From Ligula intestinalis (lineage: Eukaryota > Platyhelminthes > Cestoda > Diphyllobothriidea > Diphyllobothriidae), in the NCBI GenBank assembly GCA_036362985.1, contig JAYGXS010000003.1:5269529-5333528 (forward strand): a stretch of 64,000 nt of DNA, given 5' to 3'. The position numbers and the translations under genes were made by a program. The notes under the pieces are model-generated. The model made no database searches and was not told where the DNA came from. It saw only the letters and a list, made by a program, of their open reading frames with translations. Each line of letters opens with the position of its first letter. Within the stretch, counting starts at the first letter, position 1. Shown here one piece after another: positions 34,185 through 46,575 of the stretch.

Positions 34185-34224
34185 GCCTAACGTTTCGAGA
34201 TCCTTCGCGTATTTATTATCAGAG
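34185..34224 (-). ncRNA. Hammerhead-like hairpin, solo
   Basis: The minus strand has CUGAUAAU, a degraded stem around GCGAA, GGAUCUC, then GAAACGUU and AGGC. Upstream of it (34150-34180) are the usual flanks (ttgctggaacaata). No PLE body lies nearby. Confidence 0.4.
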
Positions 34225-35403
34225 ACATCATCAGAGAGCAGTAGCAGATACCCCTGAAACTTAATTAAATGCGGTTTTCCTAACACAATGCTTTCCTAAA
34301 ATTAAATCCACTCAATTCATCAAAATAATCTGACTCAATATATGCTTAACTACCAAGTCGAACTGCACCCTAAATGTTCCCAGATTATAAGCCCATACTG
34401 TTTTTCCTGATCGCTGACTACTAAGGCCAGATCGGTGTCCGCCGAACTAAATCGCAAAAGAATGAAAAATCGCGTATTGCTATCCTTATGCTGTCTATAA
34501 TTTTGCAAACAGGTCCTTTCGTGGCTAAACTGCGGGTCGGGAATTAAGTGCTTTTCACAATTCCCAGCGGTGCAGTGCTTGTCCCTTCCCACTTCCGTCG
34601 ACAACAGTCATCATAAATAACTTGAGTTCTATCTGTGCTAGAAAATTTTTGCAATGCTTTAGGCGATTATGATAATCCATGTTCTGGATTCCTCTAAAAA
34701 GCGACTACGGAATAGAATTCTACTTTTTGTCTTAAGCAAAAAACTGGATAAGACAGTTTATTCCTAGTGGTACTGCACACAATTTTAAACCGATGGAAGC
34801 ACTACAACACAAACCATAACGGTTTTTTTAGCAAACCGTCATACCTGTTTCCATGAAGGGTTTAGAAAGTAAACCCAGTTAAGCGTTATAGTCATGGTTT
34901 TATCAGGAAACATTTATGCACTCAGAAGGTGCTTAGTGATTTGTTGTTATGGTAGCAGTGTTATTATACTGGACTACCTTCGTTTGAAAGCCTTTTTTGT
35001 AAATATGAGTACTCCTCATAAACATAAGATATTTTGAAAGTATTGCTGGCTTTGCTAATTTCTTTATATTTAACTTGAACGTTTTGCTGTTTTATGTCAT
35101 TGTTCGAAGAAACTCTACTACAAAAGTGTCTTCGTATTTTTTCTCCAAAATCGAATATTTATATATGTTAACGCTCTGGTATTCTGCATATAAACCTAAA
35201 GGTTACACAGCTATTGTAGCTAAGGTTCAGAACAAAAACATATAATCGGTTGCAAATGCAATACGTAAGTTTAACTTCGTCAAACCGGTTGAAAAAATAA
35301 TCACTTATTATTCTGAGTGAATTGCAATGCTACACAAAGTTCCTGTTTTTTACAAATTTTAAAATAGTAGCAGGTCGGACGTTCTCTGGGACCGGGAGTA
35401 TAT

Positions 35404-35444
35404 TTGTTCGACGTTTTCGGCTCTTCCACGAGCTCATTGTCAAG
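35404..35444 (-). ncRNA. Hammerhead-like hairpin, fourth sequence type
   Basis: The minus strand has UUGACAAU, stem GAGCUC, loop GUGGA, AGAGCC, then GAAAACGUC and GAAC. The stem sequence differs from all the others in the window but the layout is the same. It lies inside the tandem-duplication copy 1 and is absent from copy 2. Confidence 0.38.
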
Positions 35445-36059
35445 AATTGAAAAAAAAACTACAACCTGCAGTGTTATTAAGTCGGTACTTTAAAATGGAT
35501 AATGGAAGAATAGAAATTTAACAATTAATATAATGTGACAGTATACATTTTAAAGTTGTTGTAAGCAATATCTTTCGCTGCTATTTATCGTGGACGAAGT
35601 TATGCGCCACGGCCATGATATGTCACGGCTAAATGAAGCATCTTCAACTTTTTTTTAAATCATTGTTCATGTCAATGTTCTGTGATAAAGGTAGTTTATA
35701 TCTTATTAGTACATTTATTATTGAGGAAACGTCATACCCTTAGCAACATGAACCAAATAAAGTAAAATTCAAAATTTTTCGATATGTTACATAAGACTTT
35801 GAAGGTACAAGTACTCCAGTTCAATGCATGATAACTTTTTGCAATGCAGCATCTCGTAAGGAGGCTGATGAGGACAGAACACCTTGTCTTCTTATGTTTG
35901 AAGAAGGGAAAATTTTGGTTGGAATTTTGTCAAATGTTTTCTTATTACATGATGCGCTGTATACTCGCAGCCACACTGCAGCAGTCAATCGGCTGAGCAG
36001 CGTCTTGCACCTCTAGCTAACACGTATGCTGCCAACATGCTTAATTTGTAAGCATCATA

Positions 36060-36960
36060 CAGTGCAAAAATATTTAGATCCATAACATTTCAGGCGCGCT
36101 CATCAGTTGCAGCCACTCCAATGCGTGAAATAGTAACGAATGAGAAAATTACGACATTGAATTTGTACAGAAAGGTCACAGGTCATAATCACTAAGGCTT
36201 ATTGTTAAAGTAAGAAGGTTAAAACAAGGCGGAAGGAGAAACAGAGGAAAATGAGTTGCTGGAAAAAGATGGACTGGGGAATGTGCAAATCTGGGACCCT
36301 GTTGTTTCCAAGGCAAGGCTAGGGTAACCACATGCCCCATCAATTCCTTGTGCTAACGATGCCTTACATTTGCACGTTTCCTCCAATTGTGTTAATGAAT
36401 TCACATGCACTTGTGGATGCAAGTACATAGGGCAATCGCAAAGGCAATTTGCAGCGAGAGCCGAGGATCACCTGCCTAGTTGGGGATTCAAGCAGGAAAA
36501 CCGATCCCCTCGTTCCTCCATTTCCAAAAACTTGCCTAACACGGGTAACTCTGTGGACCTTATAACCTCATTCCAATTTCTTGTTTGAGAACGAACATCT
36601 CACATCTTACGCTACCTGAAGGCAGCCCATTTAAGACGCCCTAGACCGGACCTTTGCAAACACATGGAGCATGTACTTAACCAAAATTTGTCTTAGTAAC
36701 AACAGGCACCCAGATTTGCACATTTCCCTGTCCATCTTTTTTCCAGTAACTCATTTTCCTCTGTTTTTTCTTCCACCTTGTTTTAACCTTCTTACTTTAA
36801 CAATAAGCCTTAGTGATTATGACCTGTGACCTTTCTGTTCAAATTCAATGTCGTATTTTTCTCATTCGTTACTCTTTCACGCATTGGAGTGGCTGCAACT
36901 GATTAGCGCGCCCGAAATGTTATGGATCCAATAAAATTTGCATTGTTTGCCTCTTACGAA
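36060..36960 (+). mobile_element. Penelope-like element, third lineage (C), short
   Basis: The outer 36080-36310 is the inverse of 36700-36925 (for example catcagttgcagccactcca against tggagtggctgcaactgatt). Between them the plus strand encodes a GIY-YIG endonuclease: VNEFTCTCGCKYIGQSQRQF, then RAEDHLPSWG, SSISKNLPNTGNSVD, a frame break and RRPRPDLCKHMEHVL. No RT is present. Hammerhead-like cores mark both ends: 36080-36106 on minus and 36899-36925 on plus (CUGAUUAGCGCGCC, GAAAUGUUAUGG). The element sits inside copy 1 of the tandem duplication. Confidence 0.75.
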
Positions 36961-37194
36961 TTCTCGCCACGGGAAGTATGCTTTACATGTGCTAAATTTC
37001 GCAACATGTGCATAGTACAGGTAACCTGCGTGCCGCAAAGAATATTGCGTGGTTACGTGGACAAAATGGCTGGATGCGAGCAGCTTTCTATAATATGATT
37101 GGCCTCAATTATATCATTACATGCAGAGGATGTTAAAAAACTGATATCTGAGGATCCAGCAAACTTCACACAGAAAAACGCTGAAGGATTCAAT

Positions 37195-38660
37195 ATTTCC
37201 GGTGGTGCAGTGCTTGTCCGTCCAAATTTACGCCCACAGAAGTCATCATAAAGTACTTTTTTTTCTGTGCTGGAATGCTTAAAAATGCTTCAGACGATAA
37301 TGATAATCCAAGTTCTGCCTTCCTATAGAATACAACCACCGATAAGAATTTCACTTTTTGCCTTAAACAAGTTACTTGATACGATAGTTTATTTGTAATT
37401 GTTTTCTTATGGTATTGTAAATATTTGTAAATCATTGCAGCACACTCCAACGCAAACCCTAATAAGTTAATTTAAAGGGAATTTCATACCGGTTTTCCGT
37501 AAAAAACGTTTAGACCCGAAGCCCACTAAACGCATATAGTTATGGGGTTATCATGAAGCACTTTACACAATCAGACGGTGTTCAGTGAGCTTTTGTTGTG
37601 ACGGCGGTGTTAATATACTAGGTTTCCTTAGTTGGAAAGTCCTTTAGCGCATATGAGTACTTTTAACTGTCAGAAGATATTTTTAAATTATTGCTGGTTC
37701 TGCTGAAGAATTTTTAGTATTGCTATTTCATATCATTTTAGGAAGAAAATTTACGAATGAAGTGACGTTGGATATTTGTCCATAAGCTAATCATTATACA
37801 AGTTCGCGCTCTGGTATTTTGCACATGAACGTAAAAGGTATACAGTAATTGTAGTTCAAGTTGAGGAATAAAATACATATTGCGATGATAGCTTAATATT
37901 TGCATCGTATTTTTTTCATACTGTTTGAAAACAATACTCATAAGATATGCTGAACAAGCTGTATTTTCATCCCAAGCGTTCTGTTTTTTTGAATTTAACA
38001 CAGATACTGGAAAATAAGTACACACATGACTGATATAATTTGATAGCATAAATTATGAACATTGTCTGAGCAAAACTTTTAAGGTAACCTGCAATAAACA
38101 AATGCATTAGTCATGGCATTACAAAATAGACGTTAAAGGAAAACGTTTGGTTTTTTTTCTAAACATGTATTCTTTTTTATATGCGATGATGTAGGATAAA
38201 AATATTTATCATGGGACTTTTATACCTGTGGAGATTATTAACCCGTCGTACCATAATGCAAATGTTGTTTAAATACCTTTTGTAATATTTTGAGGGAATA
38301 TTCTTTTTTGGTTTATTGTGAGGTATCCATTTGTCGCACAGCATTTCGCAAGCATAAAAGTGAAGACAGGCTGCCTTGTATTTCTTTATGTACGACCCAA
38401 ATTACAATTTTCCTTTGAATTTTGTAGCATAATTTTATCATTAAAGGAGAAGCCGGAAGCCTGGCAGGATATGTAAAAACGCCATCCTGGACTTTAAGCT
38501 AACAAGTCGTTTTTTAGTGTGGTGAGTCTGGCAAAATGTGCATAATACTAATTGCTTGCGTGCAACCTAGAATATTGCGTGGTTACGCCGGCAGACTTGA
38601 TGGATTTTGAGTAGCATATTCAGCGTCTAAAAAGCCTTCACCAAAATGATTTCCTTCGAC
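37195..38660. repeat. Second copy of the diverged tandem duplication
   Basis: The partner of 34560-37130, colinear and without the PLE. Divergence by eye is large (roughly a quarter of positions), so the duplication is old. It holds no supported coding sequence. Confidence 0.65.
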
Positions 38661-40139
38661 TTATAACACTACTTCCAGATAGAAGTATATACCAAAAGGC
38701 ACATAGGCAACGCTGAATACGCTCCTGTGTGAAACGATCACAGCCTATACGCACAAAAGGACCTGATGGATTTCTGCGCAAATATTTATATTTTCCTTTG
38801 TTTCCGAGCATTTATTCCATGTAAGTTCACGCATTTCTGATAAGATTTAAAAAATGAACAAAGGAAATTGGCTATGAAGAGACATCCAGACATCATAACA
38901 CAAAAGGAGGCAGGGCATTTTGCTACGCAGTCAAGTTACTGATCCAAGAATCTAACCCGAATACGAAGAGCATTCAAAATCCTATCTTTCAGCAACCTTG
39001 TGGTGATAATATGTTTGCTATAACAGCCCCCGGATTACACTTCACGCTAAAGCTAAGCTATCAGCCTTTGTTTGAGTAACTTGGTACGAGCAAAACGGGA
39101 CAATTGATCTTTTTTATCTTGTACGACGTATTGCTCTGTGAAAATGCTCGCTCATTTGTGCCTTGGTTTCTGACGCTGTTTCTTACGGACAGGGTTACGA
39201 GAAAGCCATTTCAGTTAAGTGATTCATAGAAGGATTTTAATCTTTAAGCAATTTGTGTAGCGGTTATGATATTGTTGCATTTGTATTTTAGACAGAGATT
39301 TAAAACATCAATTATATATATATTCTTACGGCACAAATTGTTGTAACTTCGTCATTTTTATCCACTATGTGACTTGCATTCTACGGCGAATTATTTTGGA
39401 GAACGATAATCGAACACAATATGAAAATTGTCGATTCCAACCAAATGAAGGTAGGAGTCACTTTAAACTTTTAATGATATCCAGCAACATGTTTATGTGG
39501 CCTTTGATTGTATGCAAACTTGTGGGTCAAAATGATTTTTTTTCTCTTTTTTGCACCATTTCGTACATTTCCAAACCCAGAGAGTACTTGTTGTAATTTT
39601 GGCGCCCCGGAAGCTGAAAGACTGTACTGGCAACTATTCCGTAAATAATTTTCACTGAAAACTACAATTTTAGAAAGCGATGATTAACGATGACGTAATT
39701 AAAGCTTAATTTATGAATGGGGGGGGCTTTTGGAAATCAAAAAGTAATGAAAGGTACTAACGACAACAAAAACATTATTGTGCAAAAAGGGTATGACTTT
39801 AATTAAGTTTCGGAGTGTAAACATAAATAAGAAAGACTGGAAGCTTTATGAAAATTAAATGGTTATTGGATACAATCACATATTATTTGAGTAAGCGTTA
39901 TCCAAGTCTTTGTTTGATAGAATAAGCATTATCATATGGAATAATGGTATTCATTCGGCGTTCGTGAATACTCTGGTAACCGCCATCAGAATATAATAGC
40001 CATCTAAACCATCAACCCTCAATACTTTAAAAAAATGTAACTTCAGCTTGTCCTTTTTGTATATAATAATGACATTTTAGCAGCATAAACAATGCAGTTA
40101 AAGTGAGCTATGCCATTTTCTTCCTTGCACTATAAGCTG
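38661..40139. other. AT-rich non-coding stretch
   Basis: No feature could be supported. A G8 run is at 39719-39726. Confidence 0.45.
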
Positions 40140-41100
40140 CTGGCTGTATGACGTTGTTGTTCAGCAACTTTGTCTTCTGTTGCTTAATAAAAATCCTCGA
40201 CAGGCGCACGGTTACCCGCAAAATTTTTGCGAACCAATGCACATGGAAACGAAAGAAGAAGCCACATTCAACTGGCGACCGTTAAGAATGTATCGGAAAC
40301 AGTCAGCCGTGTACGCAACACACTGGAAGTTGGAGTTGCACACAGGCCAGGAGCAACTATCAGGCACCGGGTCATGAGACCAAAATACCCACTGCCACGG
40401 CAAGAAATGGTTTGAGTCGGTTACTGAATCTGGTGCAGTTGTGGTCAAAGCAACTTCGTCGGAGAAACCGGGCGATTACTCTGGACGCGAATGGCAGAAC
40501 ATGCAGTGGTGGTGCGAAAGAAAGACGCCAACTCCCAGGTTGCAGCTCACTCAACGGGACCCGACCATATTTTTAAGTTTGACGAGGCAGAAAACCTCGC
40601 AAGAAGGGACAACCGCGTGAGCCGAAAGCTGTTTGAGTCATGGTTCTCAGGCCTCCAGTCCATCAACAAGCGCAATGAGTTAGCGTTCCCATACGGTGTA
40701 CTCAGACATTGCCTGAGCAAGAAAATCAGGTGTGTTGGAAGGGACGCGCCCTGCAACAACTTTGACGACAGCTAGCCTAATTTTTGTGCAAATACCAAGC
40801 CCGCATTCGACACGGACGAGAAAATCGCGGCAACTAATGAGCCGAACGCGAAGTATTAAGCCCTCACCACACCAATTAAGACCCAAGTGGGGCTACAGGA
40901 GCGAATAATTATAGTACGAATTCTGATGTTTGCTACAAACTATAAATAGTGTGCAATCTGCGCATTTTTTACTCCTTTCCCCGCACAACTCAGATCAAAT
41001 TATGTTATCAATTTTTAAGGATCCTCGACGGAATCTGATGCGTCAGGATACTAAGCTTTTGTTCCAGTAGTAGCAGCTTCTTCTGTACTGCTTCCTGCAA
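40140..41100 (+). mobile_element. PLE family A, 5'-truncated
   Basis: The plus strand starts in the linker after the RT (NFCEPMHMETKEEATFNW), continues TVKNVSETVSR, VAHRPGATIRHRVMRPK and a GIY-YIG region. That region reads VWCSCGQSNF-like at 40430, then MAEHAVVVRKKDANSQVAAH, FKFDEAENLARRDNRVSRKL and INKRNELAFPYGVLRHCLS. It ends in a degraded hairpin (41007-41047) and the ctgtactgcttcctgc tail. It has frameshifts and no RT. Confidence 0.75.
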
Positions 41101-42285
41101 CCAAAATATTACATTTAATGGGCAATTGTATATCCCAGTTTTTATTGGCACTTGTCTGCGAATCATATATATTATTACTAGTCACTATAGACTGCGCAGG
41201 AGCAGACCACAAAAAAGAATGCTACGTACCTAAGAAAAGGAATAATACTCACATGCTACATCTGGGATTTGCCTGAGCGATTATCAGTATTACAGTCTTT
41301 GTTATTTCCCTCTGAACAAGTTTGAATTTCTTCACATCACTTCTCTAGCAAAAATCATTTCCGACATAAACCTGATTTTGTACATCTTATGAAGGCTGTC
41401 CTTTTTTCCTTTGAGCCACCTGCCCCTGCCCCATTTCTCCCTCGAATGCTTGCCACTCTCTTTTGTTTACCTTACTCACTCGATTGCACGGTATTGAATA
41501 CGTCTCTTAGCCCCGACGTTTCCCTCTTTTGCTTGTTGTCAACTTTTCCCACGATGTTATCGGCTCCACGCTTAGACCAGAGAGAGTCGTTTCGGCTGTC
41601 ATGAAGTGACTTTTTGGCGGAGAGCCAAATTTCCGCCCCCAATTCTTGACCCAGTTACCGCATATACTCAGACCTCCACTCGTCCAGGCAGCCCCACCAT
41701 TTCGCGCTGGTTTTTCAGACCAACCCTTATGCCACATAGATTGCCTCCTGAAATAATATACAAACAGAGCCAAGTCCCTCTCGCACTAACACAAACACAC
41801 ACTTTCTCAAGACTAGTTTCACCCTGCATAGCGTTGATGTTGAACTGGTGTTGTCCCGTTGACTAGAGTCAGGGATTTAGCCGAATGCTTTCGCTCTTGA
41901 CTTTTTACTCCCATTGGTTAAGTTTGTACATTGCTTATCCTTAACTATTTAACTTAATAGGGCCTTATTATTATTGGGTTTTTAGCGTACGCGGGACTGC
42001 TGGATACAGAGTCAGATAAGCAAGGAGAGTGAACCAGCCTCAGTTATGCAATACTGAATGTTAGAACGGACAAAGGAATGTTTAAATCTTTTTTGTCTTA
42101 TACATGCTGTACACTTTTACTAGATCAGCATATTTTCGAGCACCATGATTTCTTAACCTAAACTTATTTATACTAAAGTAGTTCTGTTTTTTTCGCTTAA
42201 TAATCACTTGTATAATTTGCGCACGTTTTCTTGCGAATTGTCAGTGTTCCTTGGTGTTTCACAAATTATCAGATCGGAGCTCTCA
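41101..42285. other. Non-coding stretch up to the gap
   Basis: Open stretches near 41389-41866 overlap on both strands and have no recognisable domain. Nothing is supported. Confidence 0.4.
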
Positions 42286-42385
42286 NNNNNNNNNNNNNNN
42301 NNNNNNNNNNNNNNNNNNNNNNNNNNNNNNNNNNNNNNNNNNNNNNNNNNNNNNNNNNNNNNNNNNNNNNNNNNNNNNNNNNNNN
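42286..42385. other. Assembly gap (100 N)
   Basis: A run of 100 N. The flanks do not share an obvious repeat. Confidence 0.98.
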
Positions 42386-44111
42386 GACCAAAACGCCGCT
42401 GACCGGTCAAAATTCCGTACAAACCCATCATCGGAGCGGGTAATTTGTACACAGGGATTTACAGAAATTATGAAATGCAGTCGCTATGATATTGCATACC
42501 CATGACAGTTAAATTCACCCTACAGTGAGGATGGTGGTCTTCTGACATACTTCTTTCTTGCTGGCTGACATGCAGGTCGTCACACACAGAAATGCTATCA
42601 GACGTGTACTGGATGTCCACGTGATTATTGGCCGGCCACTTCACCCAAAAATGTCACTTGATAAAATGTCAGCAGATAAAGTCTTGTAGGTCGGCCATCA
42701 AGAAAGAGGCGCACCAAACAGTAGTCCCCTTCGACGAATGACGCGTTTTAAAAACGGTGCAGACGTGAAGGTTTTGAAAAGGAACTTTATGCACCTTTCG
42801 CGTTACTTTCAGTCAACATTCTTAGTTGAGCAAATAATTCATTGAGATCGAACTAGTGCCAAAACGCCCGCATAATTTACCTCATCTTCTTAAGCAAACT
42901 ATAGATAATGTGCCTTTCGGTAAACGCCCTTCGCAGATTCTGCTGTCGTGAGCAATTAATTCACAAACACTTTGCTATCCTGTCTGGTGGTAGCTTTCGG
43001 CAAATATGTGCGTTATTGGTAAAATCACTTCCAATTTCACGGTCTCCCAGCAGTATGCAGGTGTTGACTGTTGGGGAATAATAGACGTCAAACTGAGCGA
43101 AAAGTACAATGGTGGGGCTTTTTAGTCGCGTAACGAATTGTAAATTGTCAATGAACATCTCTTTGCCAAACATTGATTGCAAATAAACTGTATTACAAAC
43201 ATGGCGGTTGTCTTCGTACCAGCAGAGAGACACCAATCATACTGCGAGGAATAAAAGTGATGTGCTCAGTCAAAGTACTAGGAGGCAGTAGATTTCCCTG
43301 CTCCTGAAATGCCAAACAAAATTTAAAAAAATATGGTTGTGTTTCGAAAGTATTTCTTGAGTAGGTATTTATTTTGATCTTCCTGCCACATGATCCCAAG
43401 GTAGTTCAACCTGGCATGGTTTTTAAATCCCGCTCCCTACCCGCTGCTTGCAAAAAACCATATTTAGTAGAAATCACTACTTTACCAACAACAGTTTACG
43501 TAGTGTCCCTCATCTATCCCTAGTTTCGGCATTTTTGCCTAAGGAAACGGTAGTTTTAGGGATTTTATGAGTGGCATATTAGGATAGGCAGTCGGATAAA
43601 CTTCACTTACTGCTATAGGCATTTTGTTTTGTTGCAATCGGAATTGTTGATAAAGCCACATTTCGGTCATTGAGCAATAAGTGCACAAGCGGGCATATAT
43701 CTTCGATAAGAGGTGGGAAGAGCCGTTAATTGTAATAGCTTTGCAATAACATAGCCACTGCATACCAGTAATTCTGCAGCTTCCTGTTTACAAATTACAC
43801 GCTCTGATGATGTGTTTGAGCAAAATTCAAAAGAAATAAGTAAAGTAAAGTTCTTGCGCAAGCGATGGTCTCTAACCTTCATTTTTAGTTGTGTGGGATT
43901 TTTTTAATGTAAGATGAGGATTTGCAGAGTAAAAGTGTTGGAATTCTGAAACGTTTACAATTTAAGGCTCCCACAAGCAAAGAACATCGGTAAATTATAG
44001 TTAAAAACTATCGGCCACAGGAATAATTACATAAGTTATTTTATCAAATAGATACTGTAACTTCGTCTAACATGTAGAACCTACTATTGCTACTGATTTC
44101 CGCTGATGCTA
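42386..44111. other. Non-coding stretch
   Basis: A short block around 42685-42705 (taggtcggccatca) recurs at 44503-44517, suggesting a small unnamed repeat. No gene is supported. Confidence 0.4.
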
Positions 44112-44148
44112 CTGATGAGGAATACGTGACGGATGTCAAAACATCAGG
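44112..44148 (+). ncRNA. Hammerhead-like hairpin remnant
   Basis: The plus strand has CUGAUGAG, GAAUACGUGACGGAUGUC and AAAACAUC, AGG. It is closest to the copy at 1137-1177, with the same loss of the G before AAA and a further change in the last palindrome. Confidence 0.35.
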
Positions 44149-44819
44149 TGAAAAGAAGTCTTTTCAGAGCGATCGCAGCTTTTTATACCCAATTATGTGT
44201 TGGTATTTACATGTTCGCGTGTTTTGCAAATATTGCAACTCTGTGTATGAATTATACTCTTCTAATGCACGACAGAACCCGAAACGAAAGACAAACGAAG
44301 TTCTTGTTCCAGCGTCTGAGTGCTCTTTATTCCTCAAGAAGGATTGTTATGTTGTTTCCAAATTGCCTGACGATCAGTCTGCACGATTTTATCTTCTGAC
44401 ATTTCGTCATCCATGTAAGGGTTCGACACGTGGGCTAGGTGGCCGAGGAAACATCATGTCATATTCGAACATATCGGATGGGTTTTTGGCGTGTAAAGAC
44501 CTTCAGGTCGGCCATCACACGATTAGTATATCAGCGGCAATTCATCGTCGATAGAGGAAGGGGCTTTATAATCAGTATGCGATAGCACTTCGACTACAGG
44601 CAAAAAATAATGTAACTCTCTGTGCAGAAATTGCATGTTCTTTTTTAATCACGAGGTCAATCGAAATACCAGCGATTGTGAATTCTTTTTTAATTAATTC
44701 CGTTCCCTCGCATTATTACCTGTCAAGGAATTGATCTAATAACAAAGGCGTCTGCAAGGCAGAAGCTTTGGCAGTAAGAAATATAATGATTTTAAAATAA
44801 CCATAAATGAAGCAGACCA
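44149..44819. other. Non-coding stretch
   Basis: The open plus frame that covers 44087-44554 has no domain I recognise and begins inside the hairpin remnant, so I do not call it a gene. Confidence 0.4.
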
Positions 44820-44895
44820 ATAATAGCGAATATTCAAGTCCCAGGAAGCAGTTCAGAAGACGAAGATGCGATCACTGGAACAAGAGTTTTATTTG

Positions 44896-44935
44896 CCTGA
44901 CGTTTCGGATTCCGTAGGGAATCCTTAGTCCTAGG
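44896..44935 (-). ncRNA. Hammerhead-like hairpin, 3' end of PLE-A
   Basis: The minus strand has CCU, AGGACUAA, GGAUUCC-CUAC-GGAAUCC, GAAACGUC, AGGC. Stem II is perfect and GAAACGUC is intact; the core is partly mutated. Confidence 0.42.
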
Positions 44936-45223
44936 TTATATTAAACAGGTCTGAGACATGCGCAGATAAGGGGTGATCTACGCACAGATTGCACGGTATT
45001 CATAGTTCACAAAATGCGTTCTATAATTGTCAGTTCTTGTAGTCACCGCTTGAGGTATTAATTAGTGTGGTGATTGCTCGTTAATTGCCACAGCGTTCAT
45101 ATCCACGTTGTAAGCGGGTTTGGTAACTGCGCGGCAATTATGTCCGCTGTTGTCGGAGTTGTTGTTGCACCCAGTCCTTCGCACGTGAATGGTTTTCTTG
45201 CTCAGGAAATGTCTCAGTACACC

Positions 45224-46173
45224 CTACGGAAATGCCAAATCGTAGCGCTTGTTGATGGACTGGGGGCCTGAAAACCATGACTTGAGCAGCTCACGGTTCA
45301 CGCGGTTGTCCCCTCTTGCGAGGATTTCGGCCTCGGCAAACTTGAAAATATGGTCGGGTCCCGTTGAGTGAGCTGCAACCTGGGAGTTGGCACCTTTCTT
45401 CCTCGCCGACGCTGCATGCTCGGCCATTCGTGTCCGGAGTAATCTCCCAGTTTCTCCGCCGTAGTTGCTTCGTCCACAACTACACCAGATCTGGTAAACG
45501 ACTCCAGCCGTTTTCTGCCGTGGCAGTTGGTCGTTCGGCCTCATGACCCGGCGCCTGATGGTTGCTTCCGGCCTGTGTGCAACTCTAACTCCAAGTGTGG
45601 TGAGTAGACGGCTGACTGCTTTCGATACATTCTTCACCTACGGAAGAGCTCGCCAAACGTTTGGGCCAGCTGGACTTAGTTTTGCCTCTCGTTTGCGTAT
45701 GCGCTGGTTGACAAAATTTTGTGGATAGCCATTCACTCTCAGTACCCGTCGAACATATTGCAATTCAGCGATTTGTCTTCCGCTTCGCTGCAATGCGTCT
45801 CGACGTGCCGGAATAGCACTCTTACGCAGCTGCGTTTGTGATCAATTGGGTGGTTGCTGTTGTAGTTCAGGACAAGCAGAGAGTTTTTTGCTTTCCTAAA
45901 CACTATAGTCTTCAGGTCACCATCCTCTTTACGGCAAACGAGGACATACAGGAAGGCCAGTTGGTTGTTTTCTTCTTCCTTTATCGTAAATTGAATGTCA
46001 GAGAAGACGGCATTTAGACGTTCCTTGAATGTCAGCACCTGATCCCGCTCAATTAAGTCGAAGGTATCGTCTACATACCAAGCCCAGAGTTTCGGTCTGT
46101 GGTGTCGGAAAACCAGCGATTCCGGCCATTGCAGGACAGCCTCTGCTATGATTCCGGAAATAGGCGAACCCAT
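45224..46173 (-). pseudogene. Penelope-type RT and GIY-YIG endonuclease, broken
   Basis: The first open part (46173-45739) is the back of a Penelope RT: MGSPISGIIAEAVLQ, then LWAWYVDDTFDLI with the catalytic YVDD intact, FTIKEEENNQLAFLYVLV, and NHPIDHKRSCVRVLFRH. A frameshift near 45740 is followed by VRRVLRVNGYPQNFVNQRI, a TAG after RALP, then VKNVSKAVSRLL, RPEATIRRRVMRPNDQLPR. The endonuclease part is VYQIWCSCGRSNYGGETGRL, then RTRMAEHAA, FKFAEAEILARGDNRVNREL and INKRYDLAFP. The GIY-YIG fold is represented by the VYQI...YGGE block. The protein would normally reverse-transcribe the element RNA and nick the target. Front RT motifs are missing. Confidence 0.85.
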
Positions 46174-46535
46174 AGGCGTACCCTTTACCTGCTCGTAGAT
46201 AGTTCCGTTAAAGGTAAAGTACGTCTTCAGGCAGTAATTTAGGAACTGGAGAATTTGAGCGTGCCCGAGGCAATTCTCCGTTTTGTCGTATTTCTCTCGA
46301 TGGAGTAGTTAGATTGTATCGACGGCCGACGACAACGGGCATAATTGTCGCGCAATTACCAAACCCGTATCCGACGCGGACAAGAACGCTGTGGCAATTA
46401 GTGAGCAATCGCCGCACCCATTAAGACCTCAAGCGGTAACAAGAAGAACTGACAATTATAGTAGGCATGCTGTGAACTATAAATATCGTGCAATCTGTGC
46501 ATATACCACCACATGTCTCAGACCTGTTTACGATA

Positions 46536-46575
46536 CTTATGAGTAAGGATTCCAGACGGAATCCGGAACGTCAGG
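46536..46575 (+). ncRNA. Hammerhead-like hairpin, inverted 5' terminus of PLE-A
   Basis: The plus strand has CUUAUGAGUAAGGAUUCC, loop AGAC, GGAAUCC, then GGAACGUC and AGGC. It lies opposite in orientation to 44896-44935. Confidence 0.4.

Larger units (their letters stand above)
34560..37130. repeat. First copy of a diverged tandem duplication
   Basis: 34560-35360 aligns with 37195-38010, parts of 35600-35960 with 38150-38410, and 36960-37130 with 38480-38660, all in the same order and orientation. Matching landmarks include gtgcagtgcttgtcc, cgctctggtatt and aatattgcgtggttacg. This copy is longer because a PLE (36060-36960) and other material sit in it. Confidence 0.65.

Noticed and set aside
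44087..44554. 155-codon open frame on plus
   Set aside because: It begins inside a hammerhead-like remnant and has no recognisable domain; repeat sequence explains part of it.
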